The notes under the pieces were generated by a model. It did no database searches. It was not told the origin of the DNA and worked only from the letters and a program-made list of their open reading frames with translations. Of a stretch of DNA of 64,000 nucleotides, positions 8,151 to 18,632 are shown in pieces; position 1 is the first letter of the stretch; each line of letters starts with the position of its first letter. A program made the position numbers and the translations under genes. The DNA comes from Deltaproteobacteria bacterium. Its GTDB lineage: Bacteria > Myxococcota > Kuafuiibacteriia > Kuafuiibacteriales > Kuafuiibacteriaceae. The stretch is from contig WYAZ01000073.1 of assembly GCA_011526105.1 (NCBI GenBank), positions 38,763 through 102,762 of the forward strand, given 5' to 3'.

Positions 8151-9487
8151 GCGGGGCGTTGCGAGGCGGACGTGGGCGGCTGGCTCTGGGCGCGCTCGCG
8201 GCGTCGCTCTTCGCGCTCCGGTCCGGTCTTGGCGAGCGCAGCCGTCTGCCGCAGACCCGCGCGACGAGCGGTGCTCACGAGGAATCGAACCGGCGTGAGG
8301 GTGTAGAAACAGCGAGCGTAGCGCTTGAGCCCGCGGGGATCGAGCTCGACCCCCAAGCCCGGCGCAGAAGGCGCGGTGACCTGCCCTCGCGCGTCCACAC
8401 TGAGGGGTGCCGTGAGCAACAGATCGCGCAGCTCGGGCACGATGGCGGGGGGCTCCCAGGGCATCTCGAGCAGGAGCGGACCGGAAGTGCCCTCGAGCGC
8501 GGACCACGCCACCAGGGCATGCAGGTTGGCGGTCAAGGCCAGACCATCGCCATAGGTGCTCGGCGAGAACGCGATCCCGGAATCACGGCACTTCCGAAAG
8601 AGCCGCACGAGAGGACGGAGCCCGATGAAGCCGGCATCGGGGGTCAGCACCGACACCGCTTGGTCGAGCGCGAGCACCCTGAGATCCGCGCCGCTGGTGG
8701 CGGTGTCGCCGGCGGCGATGGGCACCCTGCTCTGCTCGCGGAGCGTGCGGAGATCATCGAAGCTCTCGAGCCTCAGCGGATCTTGGAGCCAGAGACAGTT
8801 ACTCTCGGCCGCCACCGCCGCGGTGCGGAGCGCGCGAGGCAGGTCCCATCGGGGCAGGCTCTCGACCAGCTCGATACACGAGGTCTGATGCGCGTGCGCG
8901 ATGAGCCCGACATCGGGACCGAGCACCGCGCGCGCTTCCGAAAGGAGCGCGAAGTCGTCGGCCTCTTCTGGGTTCGTGACCGCGAGCTTCACCGCGCCAA
9001 ATCCGAGCCGTACCGCGCGCTCGAGGGTCTCCGCTCTCACCTTCGGCGCGCGAAGCTCTCCGCAGGACGCGTAGACCGAGACCGAACGCGAAGGCTCGCC
9101 CTTGGCGACGACGCCCGAGCGATCGATCAAGAGCCGATAGAGCGGCACCCCGAGGCGCTGCGCGGTGAGGTCCCAGAACGCGACCTCCATCCAGGCGTTG
9201 CGCCACCCGACCGTGGACGACTGCCGGAGCCGGTCGCCGACCTGATCGAGATCATAGGGGTCGATGCCGAGGAGAAAGCGGCCGATGAACTCGCCGATGC
9301 TCTCACGCTCGCGCTCGAAGGCCACGCCGGTCGCGTGACCCACGAGACCATCGCGTGTGGTGACGCGCAGGAGCGTGTAGTGCTGGTGGTTCTGGTGAAA
9401 CCCGGGAATCCACGCCGGGAAGTAGGGCGTGGGGAGCGGGACATCGACGTGAAAGAGCTCGATGCGCTCGATTTTTCCTCGCTCCAC
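8147..9487 (-). CDS. Enolase-superfamily (MR/MLE-like) protein with replaced active-site residues
   Basis: This is a 446-residue protein with the two-domain layout of mandelate racemase/muconate-lactonising enzymes: an N-terminal capping domain ([20 protein letters not shown]) and a barrel. The expected catalytic KxK reads Lys167-Leu-Ala169. The first metal ligand, normally Asp in DxN, reads His198 (IAHAHQTS). The second, normally Glu before P, is Gln235 (LWLQDPL). The third, normally Glu in AGE, is Asp261 (PIAAGDT). The late catalytic His region reads [10 protein letters not shown]. The protein is therefore probably a divergent enzyme or pseudoenzyme. About 40 C-terminal residues form a basic, disordered tail. 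GTG 9487 is preferred because GAGG lies 7 bases upstream; GTG 9514 is the alternative. It is coupled to dus by GTGA. Confidence 0.75.
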   Translation of the reverse strand: MERGKIERIELFHVDVPLPTPYFPAWIPGFHQNHQHYTLLRVTTRDGLVGHATGVAFERERESIGEFIGRFLLGIDPYDLDQVGDRLRQSSTVGWRNAWMEVAFWDLTAQRLGVPLYRLLIDRSGVVAKGEPSRSVSVYASCGELRAPKVRAETLERAVRLGFGAVKLAVTNPEEADDFALLSEARAVLGPDVGLIAHAHQTSCIELVESLPRWDLPRALRTAAVAAESNCLWLQDPLRLESFDDLRTLREQSRVPIAAGDTATSGADLRVLALDQAVSVLTPDAGFIGLRPLVRLFRKCRDSGIAFSPSTYGDGLALTANLHALVAWSALEGTSGPLLLEMPWEPPAIVPELRDLLLTAPLSVDARGQVTAPSAPGLGVELDPRGLKRYARCFYTLTPVRFLVSTARRAGLRQTAALAKTGPEREERRRERAQSQPPTSASQRPA

Positions 9488-9565
9488 TCGATCGACCTCG
9501 CGCCTGCACGACACAGTGCGTCAGAGCGCCCAGCCTGTCAATCGCTCGGGCTCGAGAGGCCGCGC

Positions 9566-11398
9566 TCAACGACTCGGGGGCGGCGTGCTGCCTTCGGCGG
9601 GGAGCTGAAGCGTGCTGGGGGCAGCTTCGGGGGCCGCGCCCTGATCGAGGATGGTGAACTCGACGCGCCGGTTCGTGGCCCAGGCCTCTTCGTTCGACTT
9701 GTTGATGATGGGCTTGGTCTCACCATAACCCACCGCCTCGAGCCGCTTGGTGTCGACGCCACGCCCCACCAGGTATCGAACCACGGACTCCGCGCGACGC
9801 TGTGAGAGCTCGAGGTTGTAGATGTCCGAGCCGCGCTCGTCGGTGTGGCCCTCGACGCGGATCCTCGCGAGCTGTGGGTTGGCGAGCATCGTGAGACCAA
9901 CCTGGTTCAGGATGCTGAAGCTCTCGGCCTCGATGCGGTCGGAGTCGAAGGCGAACTGGATCTTGGTGTCGATGGTGATCTTCTCGGTGGTCACCTCGAC
10001 ATGTGCATCCCCTTCGTCGGGACATCCGTCCTCGTCGTCGACCCCGTTGATGCTCTCTTTCTCGCCCGGACACTGGTCGAGGTGATCGGGGATGCCGTCC
10101 TTGTCGTTGTCGAGCTCGGGACAGCCGTCGTCATCCTCGAAGCCATCGAAGTCTTCCGGCTCGTTCGGACACTGGTCCTTCACGTCCGGGATACCGTCCT
10201 TGTCGTTGTCCGGGTCCGGACAGCCGTCCATATCCTCGAAGCCGTCCTTGTCCTCGGCGTCCACCGGGCATTGATCCGAGACATCCGGGATGCCGTCCTT
10301 GTCGTTGTCGGGCTCGGGGCAGCCGTCTTGATCCTCGAAGCCGTCGAAGTCCTCGGGGTCGTCGGGGCAGAAGTCGTCGACGTCCGGGATGCCGTCCTTG
10401 TCGCGATCCTTCAGGTAGCGCCGATACGAGATGCCGGCGAAAACCTGGAAGTCGGGTGCGCCGTAGCCGCGCGATAGCCCAAACGCGATGCCGCCGGTCG
10501 TCACGAGCTGGTGCCCATGATCGACCTCGATGGGCACGCGCAGACCAAGGTTCGTGATGAGCGGGTTCTGCTCGGTCTCTTGAAATGGAGCCGAGAGACC
10601 AGTGGTGCCCACGAGCTCTGCGATCGCTTCCGGCTCGAGCGGCCCCACTGGCGGCAAGCCCACCCCGGCCGAGACACGATAGAAGAGCTCGTTCGCCACC
10701 TCGATGTTTCCGAGCTCGGTCCGAGGTCGCAAGCGGATGCCGAACATGAACGCGGCGCGAAGTCCGAACAAGACATCGAACCAGCGATCGATCACGAGGT
10801 AAGGATTGAAGTTCGGGAAGCCTTCACCGAGGAAGTCATTGCTCGGCCCCGTGGGGATGCTGATCTCCGGGACGAGCGCGAGCCCGAAGAGCTTGAACCG
10901 CTCTTGCTTGAGCAGCGTGAAGCGCGCACCGACCCGTAGATCGCGGAGCCCGATGGACGCGAGCGTGCCCGTAGGCCCACCTTCGTCGCCGCCTTGGTAA
11001 AACGTCAGCGGCAGGATCAAGTACACGTCGAGCCAGTTGAGCAGACCCACCGAGGCGACCAGGTCGGCGTCGATGCGGTGCGCCACGACTTCGGCGACCT
11101 GCAATCGATCTTGGAAGAGAACGAGCGGGTTCCGCGCGTAGTTCAGATGCAAGCCCACCGACCACTCGCGCCACATCTGTCCCTTGGATCGCGGAACGGT
11201 GAGGTAGCCATCTGGGCTCGCGGGCGGGCGGTAGTGAGAGATGTTGAGGTTGTTCTCGGTGTTGGTGGTGAGGCCTGGATCCTGAGCGTGCGCCCGCCCC
11301 GACCCGAGCCACGAGCCAACGATCACGGCGCACACGAGTGCGACGGGGGCCGGCGAGCGAGCTCGCGACGGCAGATGTGGCGTCGGGTCCTGTCCCAC
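9566..11398 (-). CDS. OmpA-family outer-membrane protein with thrombospondin type 3 repeats
   Basis: This is a 610-residue protein. It has a signal peptide ending around RAHAQDPG, then a region of alternating strands (residues 50-330) that suggests an outer-membrane beta-barrel. Four 33-residue calcium-binding repeats of the type DxDxDGIPD...CP...DGFEDxDGCP follow. The C-terminal OmpA domain shows the peptidoglycan-binding pattern EGHTDERGSDIYNLELSQRR and ATNRRVEFTI. A short Pro/Ala-rich tail ends the protein. It probably links the outer membrane to the cell wall. The GTG at 11398 is the first start before the signal peptide. A good -10 box lies only a few bases upstream, so the message may be nearly leaderless. 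It is divergent from glmU. Confidence 0.9.
   Translation of the reverse strand: MGQDPTPHLPSRARSPAPVALVCAVIVGSWLGSGRAHAQDPGLTTNTENNLNISHYRPPASPDGYLTVPRSKGQMWREWSVGLHLNYARNPLVLFQDRLQVAEVVAHRIDADLVASVGLLNWLDVYLILPLTFYQGGDEGGPTGTLASIGLRDLRVGARFTLLKQERFKLFGLALVPEISIPTGPSNDFLGEGFPNFNPYLVIDRWFDVLFGLRAAFMFGIRLRPRTELGNIEVANELFYRVSAGVGLPPVGPLEPEAIAELVGTTGLSAPFQETEQNPLITNLGLRVPIEVDHGHQLVTTGGIAFGLSRGYGAPDFQVFAGISYRRYLKDRDKDGIPDVDDFCPDDPEDFDGFEDQDGCPEPDNDKDGIPDVSDQCPVDAEDKDGFEDMDGCPDPDNDKDGIPDVKDQCPNEPEDFDGFEDDDGCPELDNDKDGIPDHLDQCPGEKESINGVDDEDGCPDEGDAHVEVTTEKITIDTKIQFAFDSDRIEAESFSILNQVGLTMLANPQLARIRVEGHTDERGSDIYNLELSQRRAESVVRYLVGRGVDTKRLEAVGYGETKPIINKSNEEAWATNRRVEFTILDQGAAPEAAPSTLQLPAEGSTPPPSR
10013..10408 (-). 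repeat. Four in-frame 99-bp repeats encoding TSP3 calcium-binding units
   Basis: Four tandem 33-codon units inside the OmpA-family gene each encode D-x-D-K-D-G-I-P-D at the start and D-G-C-P at the end. Each holds two cysteines that probably form a disulfide. The units are similar but not identical at DNA level, so copy number could vary by recombination. Confidence 0.9.
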
Positions 11399-11407
11399 CC
11401 GGCGCCG

Positions 11408-11435
11408 ATGATAGCCCTTAGCGAACTAAGCGCAA
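11408..11435 (-). promoter_or_regulatory. Possible sigma-70-type promoter of the OmpA-family gene
   Basis: Read on the minus strand, TTGCGC (11430-11435) and TATCAT (11408-11413) are separated by 16 bases. The -10 matches five of six consensus bases; the -35 is weak. Transcription would start about 3 bases before the GTG, implying an almost leaderless message. Confidence 0.3.
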
Positions 11436-11495
11436 CTTTGCGGTCTCTGGAGCCCCTTGACGCTTCGCGGGGCTTCTGGAACCGTCCGTCCGCCC

Positions 11496-12926
11496 ATGTC
11501 GGACAACGAGCTTGCCGTCGTCATCCTGGCCGCCGGCCAAGGCACCCGCATGAAGTCGGACCGCGCCAAGGTCCTGCATGAGCTGGGGGGACGCCCTCTG
11601 GTCAGCTACCCGGTCGAGCTCGCCCAGAGGCTGCGCGCGAACCCGATCGTGGTGGTGGTGGGCCACCGGGCCGAGGAAGTGGAGAAGGCCGTGCGCCGCC
11701 GATCCGGTGATCGGATCGGTTTCGCGGAGCAGAAGGAGCAGAAAGGAACCGGACACGCCGTCATGCAAGCCATGCGGGCTCTGTCTGGGTTCCACGGACG
11801 CGTCCTCATTCTCTCTGGAGACGTGCCCTTTCTCACCCTCGAGACGACGAAGAACACCCTCGCGCTCACCAAGAAGAAGGGACATGCGGCGGTCCTGGTC
11901 ACGATGAAGCCCCAGGATCCGACCGGCTACGGTCGCGTACGACGCGGCCCCAAGGACGAGGTCCTGAGCATCGTCGAGCACAAGGACGCCACCGAAGAAG
12001 AGCGGCAGATCGGCGAAGTCAACGCCGGCATCTACGTCTTCGAGGCGGACTTCCTTCGCGCCGCGCTCCAGGCCCTGAAGAACGACAACGCGCAAGGCGA
12101 GTACTACCTCACCGATCTCATCTCGATCGCGCGCGCCAAAGGGCGCACCGTCGGCGCGGTGGTGGCCAAAGACCCCATCGAGGTCGAAGGGGTGAACCAC
12201 CGGGCCCAGCTCTCGGAGCTCGAACGCCACCAACGCGCGCGCATCCTCCACGAGCTCATGCTGTCCGGGGTCACGATGATCGATCCCGCCACCACGTATG
12301 TCTCGGCGGACAGCCGCATCGAGCGTGACACCATCCTCGAGCCCGGCGTGCACATTCGAGGGGCGTCGCGCATCGGAGCCGGCTGTCACATCCAGGTCGG
12401 CTCCATCCTCCAAGACGCCCAGCTCTCGGCCGGCGTGACCGTGCTGCCGTACTCGCTGATCGACAACGCCAAGGTCCGCACCGGCGCCCGCATCGGCCCG
12501 TTCTCGCGCCTCCGGCCGGAGAGCGAGGTCTTCGAAGACGCCCACGTGGGCAACTTCGTGGAGCTGAAGAAGACCAAGCTCGGACGAGGCGCCAAGGCAA
12601 ACCACCTCGCGTACATCGGCGACGCCAAGGTGGGCGCCGGCAGCAACATCGGGGCCGGCACCATCACCTGCAACTACGACGGCTACGGCAAGTACCTCAC
12701 CGACATCGGTGAGGGCGTCTTCGTGGGAAGCAACGCCACCCTCGTGGCGCCGGTTCGCATCAAGAAGGACGCCTACGTTGCGGCCGGAAGCACCATCACG
12801 GATGACGTCTCCGCCGACGGGCTCGCGTTCGGACGGGCGAAGCAGGTGGTCAAGAAAGGCCGCGCGTCCGCGCTGCGCCAGGAAGCCAAGAAGCAGGCCG
12901 AAGCTTCCAAGAAGAAGAGCAAGTAG
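11496..12926 (+). CDS. glmU: Bifunctional GlcNAc-1-P uridyltransferase / GlcN-1-P acetyltransferase GlmU
   Basis: This is a 476-residue cytosolic enzyme making UDP-GlcNAc for peptidoglycan and LPS. The N-terminal pyrophosphorylase domain (to about 230) starts ELAVVILAAGQGTRMKSDRA, the nucleotide-binding LxxGxGTRMxS motif with its Lys/Arg. GTGHAV, GDVPFL and GEVNAGIY also match the family. From about 255 to 450 there are hexapeptide repeats of a left-handed beta-helix, with GxxKANHLAYIGDAKVG, GAGTITCNYDGYGK and the catalytic His in FVELKKTKLG...NHLAY. The Lys-rich tail is short. ATG 11496 matches the family start. glmS follows 23 bp later and the two form an operon that makes and uses glucosamine phosphate. 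Confidence 0.97.
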   Translation: MSDNELAVVILAAGQGTRMKSDRAKVLHELGGRPLVSYPVELAQRLRANPIVVVVGHRAEEVEKAVRRRSGDRIGFAEQKEQKGTGHAVMQAMRALSGFHGRVLILSGDVPFLTLETTKNTLALTKKKGHAAVLVTMKPQDPTGYGRVRRGPKDEVLSIVEHKDATEEERQIGEVNAGIYVFEADFLRAALQALKNDNAQGEYYLTDLISIARAKGRTVGAVVAKDPIEVEGVNHRAQLSELERHQRARILHELMLSGVTMIDPATTYVSADSRIERDTILEPGVHIRGASRIGAGCHIQVGSILQDAQLSAGVTVLPYSLIDNAKVRTGARIGPFSRLRPESEVFEDAHVGNFVELKKTKLGRGAKANHLAYIGDAKVGAGSNIGAGTITCNYDGYGKYLTDIGEGVFVGSNATLVAPVRIKKDAYVAAGSTITDDVSADGLAFGRAKQVVKKGRASALRQEAKKQAEASKKKSK

Positions 12927-12949
12927 GCCGCGAGGCAAGGAGAGCGCTC

Positions 12950-14782
<1,833 letters not shown>

Positions 14783-14795
14783 CCACCGCCTCATT

Positions 14796-14838
14796 TGCCA
14801 AAATGACAAGGCCACGAGGGCGGACTGTCATTCTGGCA
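14796..14838 (+). promoter_or_regulatory. Pair of TGNCA-N3-TGNCA dyads (possible enhancer-binding sites)
   Basis: The element at 14796-14808 is TGCCAAAATGACA and that at 14826-14838 is TGTCATTCTGGCA. Each is an imperfect palindrome, and the two are reverse complements with one mismatch. Their centres are 30 bp apart, near three helical turns. They lie about 115-145 bp upstream of the start site expected from the sigma-54-like promoter at 14921. This is the layout of paired sites for a sigma-54 activator. The same bases could form a 13-bp hairpin downstream of glmS, but no T-run follows. Confidence 0.45.
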
Positions 14839-14920
14839 GCCGGATTCGGGGGATGAGCCCAGAGGGGGATAAAACGGTCGTTTCTCGGGGTTCTGACGCA
14901 TCGCTTTGACCGACGCGATT

Positions 14921-14936
14921 TGGCACGAGAGCTGCA
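14921..14936 (+). promoter_or_regulatory. Sigma-54-like -24/-12 promoter before gspC
   Basis: TGGCACGAGAGCTGCA matches the sigma-54 consensus TGGCACG-N4-TTGCW at every fixed position except one T. The GG and GC dinucleotides are 12 bases apart, as required. The predicted start is about 14947, only 4 bases before the preferred gspC GTG, so the transcript would be nearly leaderless. That weakens the call unless translation can begin this way. Confidence 0.5.
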
Positions 14937-14950
14937 CGGAGCCAGCCCGA

Positions 14951-15925
14951 GTGCTCGACCGCTACTTCAAGCAGTACTTCTGGTCCTTTGTCCTCGGCGT
15001 GCTCGGCCTCGCCGGCGTTCTGACCGCGAACATGTTCACCACCGTGGCCGCCGAGCGCATTCGGCTCCCCGCGGCCGAGCGCCCCGCGGTGGCACTCGCC
15101 TCGGGCAGCGAAAGCGGTCCGGAGAGGAAGAGCACGGTGCCGATCTCGGCCTTCCTCGACAAGAACGTCTTCAAAGCTCAGCGGGAAGACCTCGAAGAAG
15201 CGGAGCGCCTTCGTCGCCTCGCCGAAGAGGAGGCGGCCAAGGACGGGGAGCCCGAGCTCGGGGACGTAGACCTCGCCAACTGCAGCAAGGCCACGCTCAG
15301 CAAGAACCTGGTCGCCACCGTCGTCACCAGCGACGAGGTCCGCTCCGTGGCGGTGTTTGCCGGCGCGGGAAAAGACGGCGCCACGGAGGCCTTCTACGTC
15401 GGCGACAAGCTCGATGAGGTGATCATTCGCAAGGTCTTGTGGCGGAAGGTGCTCGTCGACAACGCCGGTCGCTGTGAGTACTTCAGCATGGAGACGGAGG
15501 ACCCCAACGCCGCCCTCGCCTCCGCCGCGCCTCTCACCGCGGTCCCCGCCGACGACGGCAAGTCTGACAAGGGCGAGATTGATCTCGCGGTCAAGAAGCT
15601 CGGCGACAGCGAGTACGAGATCCCGCGCAGCGACATCGACGGCGTGCTCTCCAACCTCTCGGTCGTGGCCACCCAGGCGCGCATCGTACCCAGCTTCCAG
15701 AACGGCAAGCCCAATGGCTTCAAGCTCTTCTCCATCCGCCCTGGAAGTCTCTATTCGAAGATCGGCATCCAGAACGGGGACGTGATTCAGAAGATCAATG
15801 GTTACGAGATGAACGACCCCGCAAAAGCCTTCGACATCTACTCCAAGCTCAAGGACTCGTCCGCCATCACGGTCGACATCGTGCGGCGAGGACGAACCCA
15901 GACCATGACCTACAACATCCGATGA
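14951..15925 (+). CDS. gspC: Type II secretion system protein C (inner-membrane clamp)
   Basis: This is a 324-residue bitopic inner-membrane protein. A short cytosolic start (VLDRYFKQYF) and one membrane helix (SFVLGVLGLAGVLTANMF) lead into a charged linker. The HR-type domain follows (NCSKATLSKNLVATVVTSDE..., about residues 115-190), which contacts the secretin. A C-terminal PDZ domain (NGFKLFSIRPGSLYSKIGIQ to the end) fits substrate recruitment. GTG 14951 was chosen because GGAG lies about 10 bases upstream and it leaves a normal N-terminus; a TTG at 14906 would add 15 residues. It is the first gene of the secretion operon, and its stop overlaps the gspD ATG (ATGA). Confidence 0.9.
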   Translation: MLDRYFKQYFWSFVLGVLGLAGVLTANMFTTVAAERIRLPAAERPAVALASGSESGPERKSTVPISAFLDKNVFKAQREDLEEAERLRRLAEEEAAKDGEPELGDVDLANCSKATLSKNLVATVVTSDEVRSVAVFAGAGKDGATEAFYVGDKLDEVIIRKVLWRKVLVDNAGRCEYFSMETEDPNAALASAAPLTAVPADDGKSDKGEIDLAVKKLGDSEYEIPRSDIDGVLSNLSVVATQARIVPSFQNGKPNGFKLFSIRPGSLYSKIGIQNGDVIQKINGYEMNDPAKAFDIYSKLKDSSAITVDIVRRGRTQTMTYNIR

Positions 15926-18627
15926 TGACCCCGATGCTGCGTACAAAGAACAAGACCCGCGCTCCGCTCCCCATCCTCTACGCGCTCGTTCTGGGCCTCC
16001 TCGCGCTTGCATCGCCGCCGGCGTTCGCGCAGGAGCCGGAGAAGCCGGAAGGCGGTGACGGCCCCGACAAGGCCTCGCCCCTCTTCGACAAGCGTCCACT
16101 CCGCATCCCCAACCGCGTGCGCCCTGGGAACACACCGGAGGTGAAGGTCTCGAACCCCAAGCCCTCGCTGAAGGAGCCCCCACCGGGTGCGCTCGCGCCG
16201 CCCAAGCCCGGAGCGCCACCGCGCCCTTCCGACAACACACCCGGCACGGGCGATCTGAAGAAGACGGCGGACAAGGGCTGCGTCCCGCTGCGTGGCCGCG
16301 ACAAGGTTCAGTTCGAGTTCAAGAACGCCGACATCCAAGACGTGGTGGCGGCCATCAGCAAACACCTCTGCAAGAACTTCATCGTCACGAGCAAGATCCG
16401 CAGTCAGAAGTTCGACATCATCTCCCCCACGCCGGTCACCGTAGACGAAGCCTGGCAGGCGTTCTTGTCGGCCCTCGAAGCCAATGACTTCGCGATGTTT
16501 CAGGTGGGCGCCTACTACAAGATTATTCAGGCCACGGAAGGCACGCGGGCGCCTGTGCCGATCTATGGCGAAGACGGACCGGTCACCCCCAACAGCGATC
16601 GAGTCATCACGCGCATCTGGCACGTCAAACACGGCGGTGACCCCGCCACCATCGTCAACTACCTCAACGTCTTTAAGAGCGCGAAGGGGCAGATTCACCC
16701 CTTTGCGACCACCGGCACGATCATCGTGACCGACTACGCCAGCTCCATTCGCCGACTCGAATCCGTCTTGGCCGAGATCGATCAGCCCGGCGTGCTCGAG
16801 CAGGTCCACGTGGTCCCGGTTCAATACGCCACCGCGTCCGAGATCGCGGACAAGCTGACGCAGATCTTCGAGCCCGCTCGGGCGGGTCCCACCGGTAAGC
16901 CGGGCGCCCCTTCAAAAGCGGCGATGAATCCCACGCCCGTGCTGCGCCCACAGGACGGCTCCGCGGGTTCGGGAACCACCGAGGAAGAAGGCGCGGTCTC
17001 CGTCTCCAAGATCATCGCGGACGACCGCACAAACAAGCTCATCATCATCGCCTCTCAGCGATCGCTCAAACAGATCCTCGAGCTCAAGCGCAAGCTCGAC
17101 GTACCCAGCAACGAAGGCGAGGGCCTGGTGCACGTGCTTCGGCTTCGCTACGCCAACGCCGAGGAGCTCGCGTCCACGCTCTCCTCGCTCGCCACCGGCA
17201 AGCCCACGACCGCCGCAAGACCCGCTCGCGGCGCTCGGCCCGCCGCAGCGGGCAACCCCGCCGTGCCCGCGGCCGGATCGGCGAGCCTCTTCGAAGGTGA
17301 CGTGAAGGTCACCGCCGACAAGGCCACCAATAGCTTGGTCATCACCGCCTCCAAGGCCGACCTCACGTCCATGAAGCGCGTCATCTCGCAACTCGACGTC
17401 CTTCGCTACCAAGTCTTCGTCGAGGCCGTGATCCTCGAGGTCTCGATCAAGCGCGACCGCACCTTTGGCAGCTCTTGGTTCGGCGGCATCCCGCTCACGA
17501 TCGATGGGCAGAGCTCACCCATCGTGTTCGGCTCTAACCCCACACAGCAGCTCTCGGCGTTTCAAACCATCGCCGCCAATCCTCTCGGACTGGCGAGCCT
17601 TCTCGGCCTTTCGGGGGCGCTTCGTGGTCCCACGCTCGAAGGCACCGAGGACTTCATCCGCGGCGGCATCCCGTCGGTGGGCGTGTTGCTCCAGGCGCTG
17701 AAGAGCACCAACGACGTCAACGTCATCTCCACGCCGCACCTCCTCACCATGGACAACGAAGAGGCGGAGATCAAAGTGAACGAGAAGCGCCCCTTCCCGA
17801 CCGGGCTGGGCATCGGCGGACTCGGCGGCCTGCAGGGCCTCGCCAACCAGGCCGGCGCCACAGGACAGGCGGGCGCACTCGGCGGCCTCGGCGGCGTGCT
17901 CGGCGGACTCGGGCTCGGCACGACACTGAACAGAGAAGACGTGGGTCTCACGCTCAAGCTCAAGCCACAGATCAACGATCAGTCCTCGGTGCGGCTCGAG
18001 CTCGATCAGGAGTTGTCGGATGTCGCGGGCATCGATCAGGTCACCGGACAGGTCATCACCTCGAATCGCGCGGCCAAGACCGTCGTGGTGGTCGGAGACC
18101 AGGAGAGCGTGGTCATCGGCGGTTTGGTTCGCGACCGCGAATCCACCGACGAGTCGAAGATCCCGATCCTCGGCGACATTCCGCTGCTCGGCTGGCTGTT
18201 CAAACGCCAGCAGACCATCGCCGAGAAGGTGAACCTCATCCTCGTCTTGACGCCCTACATCATTCGCGGCCCCGAGGACTTCCGCCGCATCTACGAACGC
18301 AAGATGCAGGAGCGCCGAGACTTCATCGATGCCTTCTACGGCGAAAGCACTGAGTATCGAGCCGCCATCGACTGGGACCGAAAGCTCGGGGTGCTCGCGA
18401 AGTTCCGTCAAGGCGTGGCGGAGGAGATGCAGAAGGCGGAGAACGACGGGCCCGGCAGCGGGGACGATCTCATCATTCGGCCGGAAGACGGCGTCGAAGA
18501 GACGCTCGAACTCGACGTCCCCGCGCGCAGCGGGGCTGAGGGCTTGGAGCCCGACCTCCCGCCACCACCCGCTCCGGCGGAGCTCGTGCCCGATCTCCCA
18601 CCCCTAAACCCGGCCCCGGTGGAGTGA
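15922..18627 (+). CDS. gspD: Type II secretion secretin GspD
   Basis: This is a 901-residue outer-membrane channel. The signal peptide ends near ASPPAFAQEP. A Pro-rich linker precedes the N0 domain (VQFEFKNADIQDVVAAISKH) and three KH-like N domains (YADTASEIADKLTQIF, LHVLRLRYANAEELASTLSS). The secretin core contains EAVILEVSIKRDRTFGSSWF, VGVLLQALKSTNDVNVISTP and VVIGGLVRDRESTDESKIPI, then VNLILVLTPYIIRGPEDF. A Gly-rich insert (about residues 628-680) lies in the gate region. The C-terminal tail is acidic and Pro-rich, the position where pilotin-binding S domains occur. Length is somewhat above the usual 650-750 because of the linkers and tail. Confidence 0.97.
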   Translation: MMTPMLRTKNKTRAPLPILYALVLGLLALASPPAFAQEPEKPEGGDGPDKASPLFDKRPLRIPNRVRPGNTPEVKVSNPKPSLKEPPPGALAPPKPGAPPRPSDNTPGTGDLKKTADKGCVPLRGRDKVQFEFKNADIQDVVAAISKHLCKNFIVTSKIRSQKFDIISPTPVTVDEAWQAFLSALEANDFAMFQVGAYYKIIQATEGTRAPVPIYGEDGPVTPNSDRVITRIWHVKHGGDPATIVNYLNVFKSAKGQIHPFATTGTIIVTDYASSIRRLESVLAEIDQPGVLEQVHVVPVQYATASEIADKLTQIFEPARAGPTGKPGAPSKAAMNPTPVLRPQDGSAGSGTTEEEGAVSVSKIIADDRTNKLIIIASQRSLKQILELKRKLDVPSNEGEGLVHVLRLRYANAEELASTLSSLATGKPTTAARPARGARPAAAGNPAVPAAGSASLFEGDVKVTADKATNSLVITASKADLTSMKRVISQLDVLRYQVFVEAVILEVSIKRDRTFGSSWFGGIPLTIDGQSSPIVFGSNPTQQLSAFQTIAANPLGLASLLGLSGALRGPTLEGTEDFIRGGIPSVGVLLQALKSTNDVNVISTPHLLTMDNEEAEIKVNEKRPFPTGLGIGGLGGLQGLANQAGATGQAGALGGLGGVLGGLGLGTTLNREDVGLTLKLKPQINDQSSVRLELDQELSDVAGIDQVTGQVITSNRAAKTVVVVGDQESVVIGGLVRDRESTDESKIPILGDIPLLGWLFKRQQTIAEKVNLILVLTPYIIRGPEDFRRIYERKMQERRDFIDAFYGESTEYRAAIDWDRKLGVLAKFRQGVAEEMQKAENDGPGSGDDLIIRPEDGVEETLELDVPARSGAEGLEPDLPPPPAPAELVPDLPPLNPAPVE

Positions 18628-18632
18628 GGTCG

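Noticed and set aside
10013..10408. Regular repeats at first glance like a CRISPR array
   Set aside because: The repeats are 99 bp, contiguous without unique spacers, and encode in-frame TSP3 calcium-binding units.
14797..14837. Intrinsic terminator of glmS formed by the inverted repeat
   Set aside because: The stem is 12-13 bp but the loop is 17 bases and no T-run follows. The two-dyad arrangement before a sigma-54-like site explains it better.
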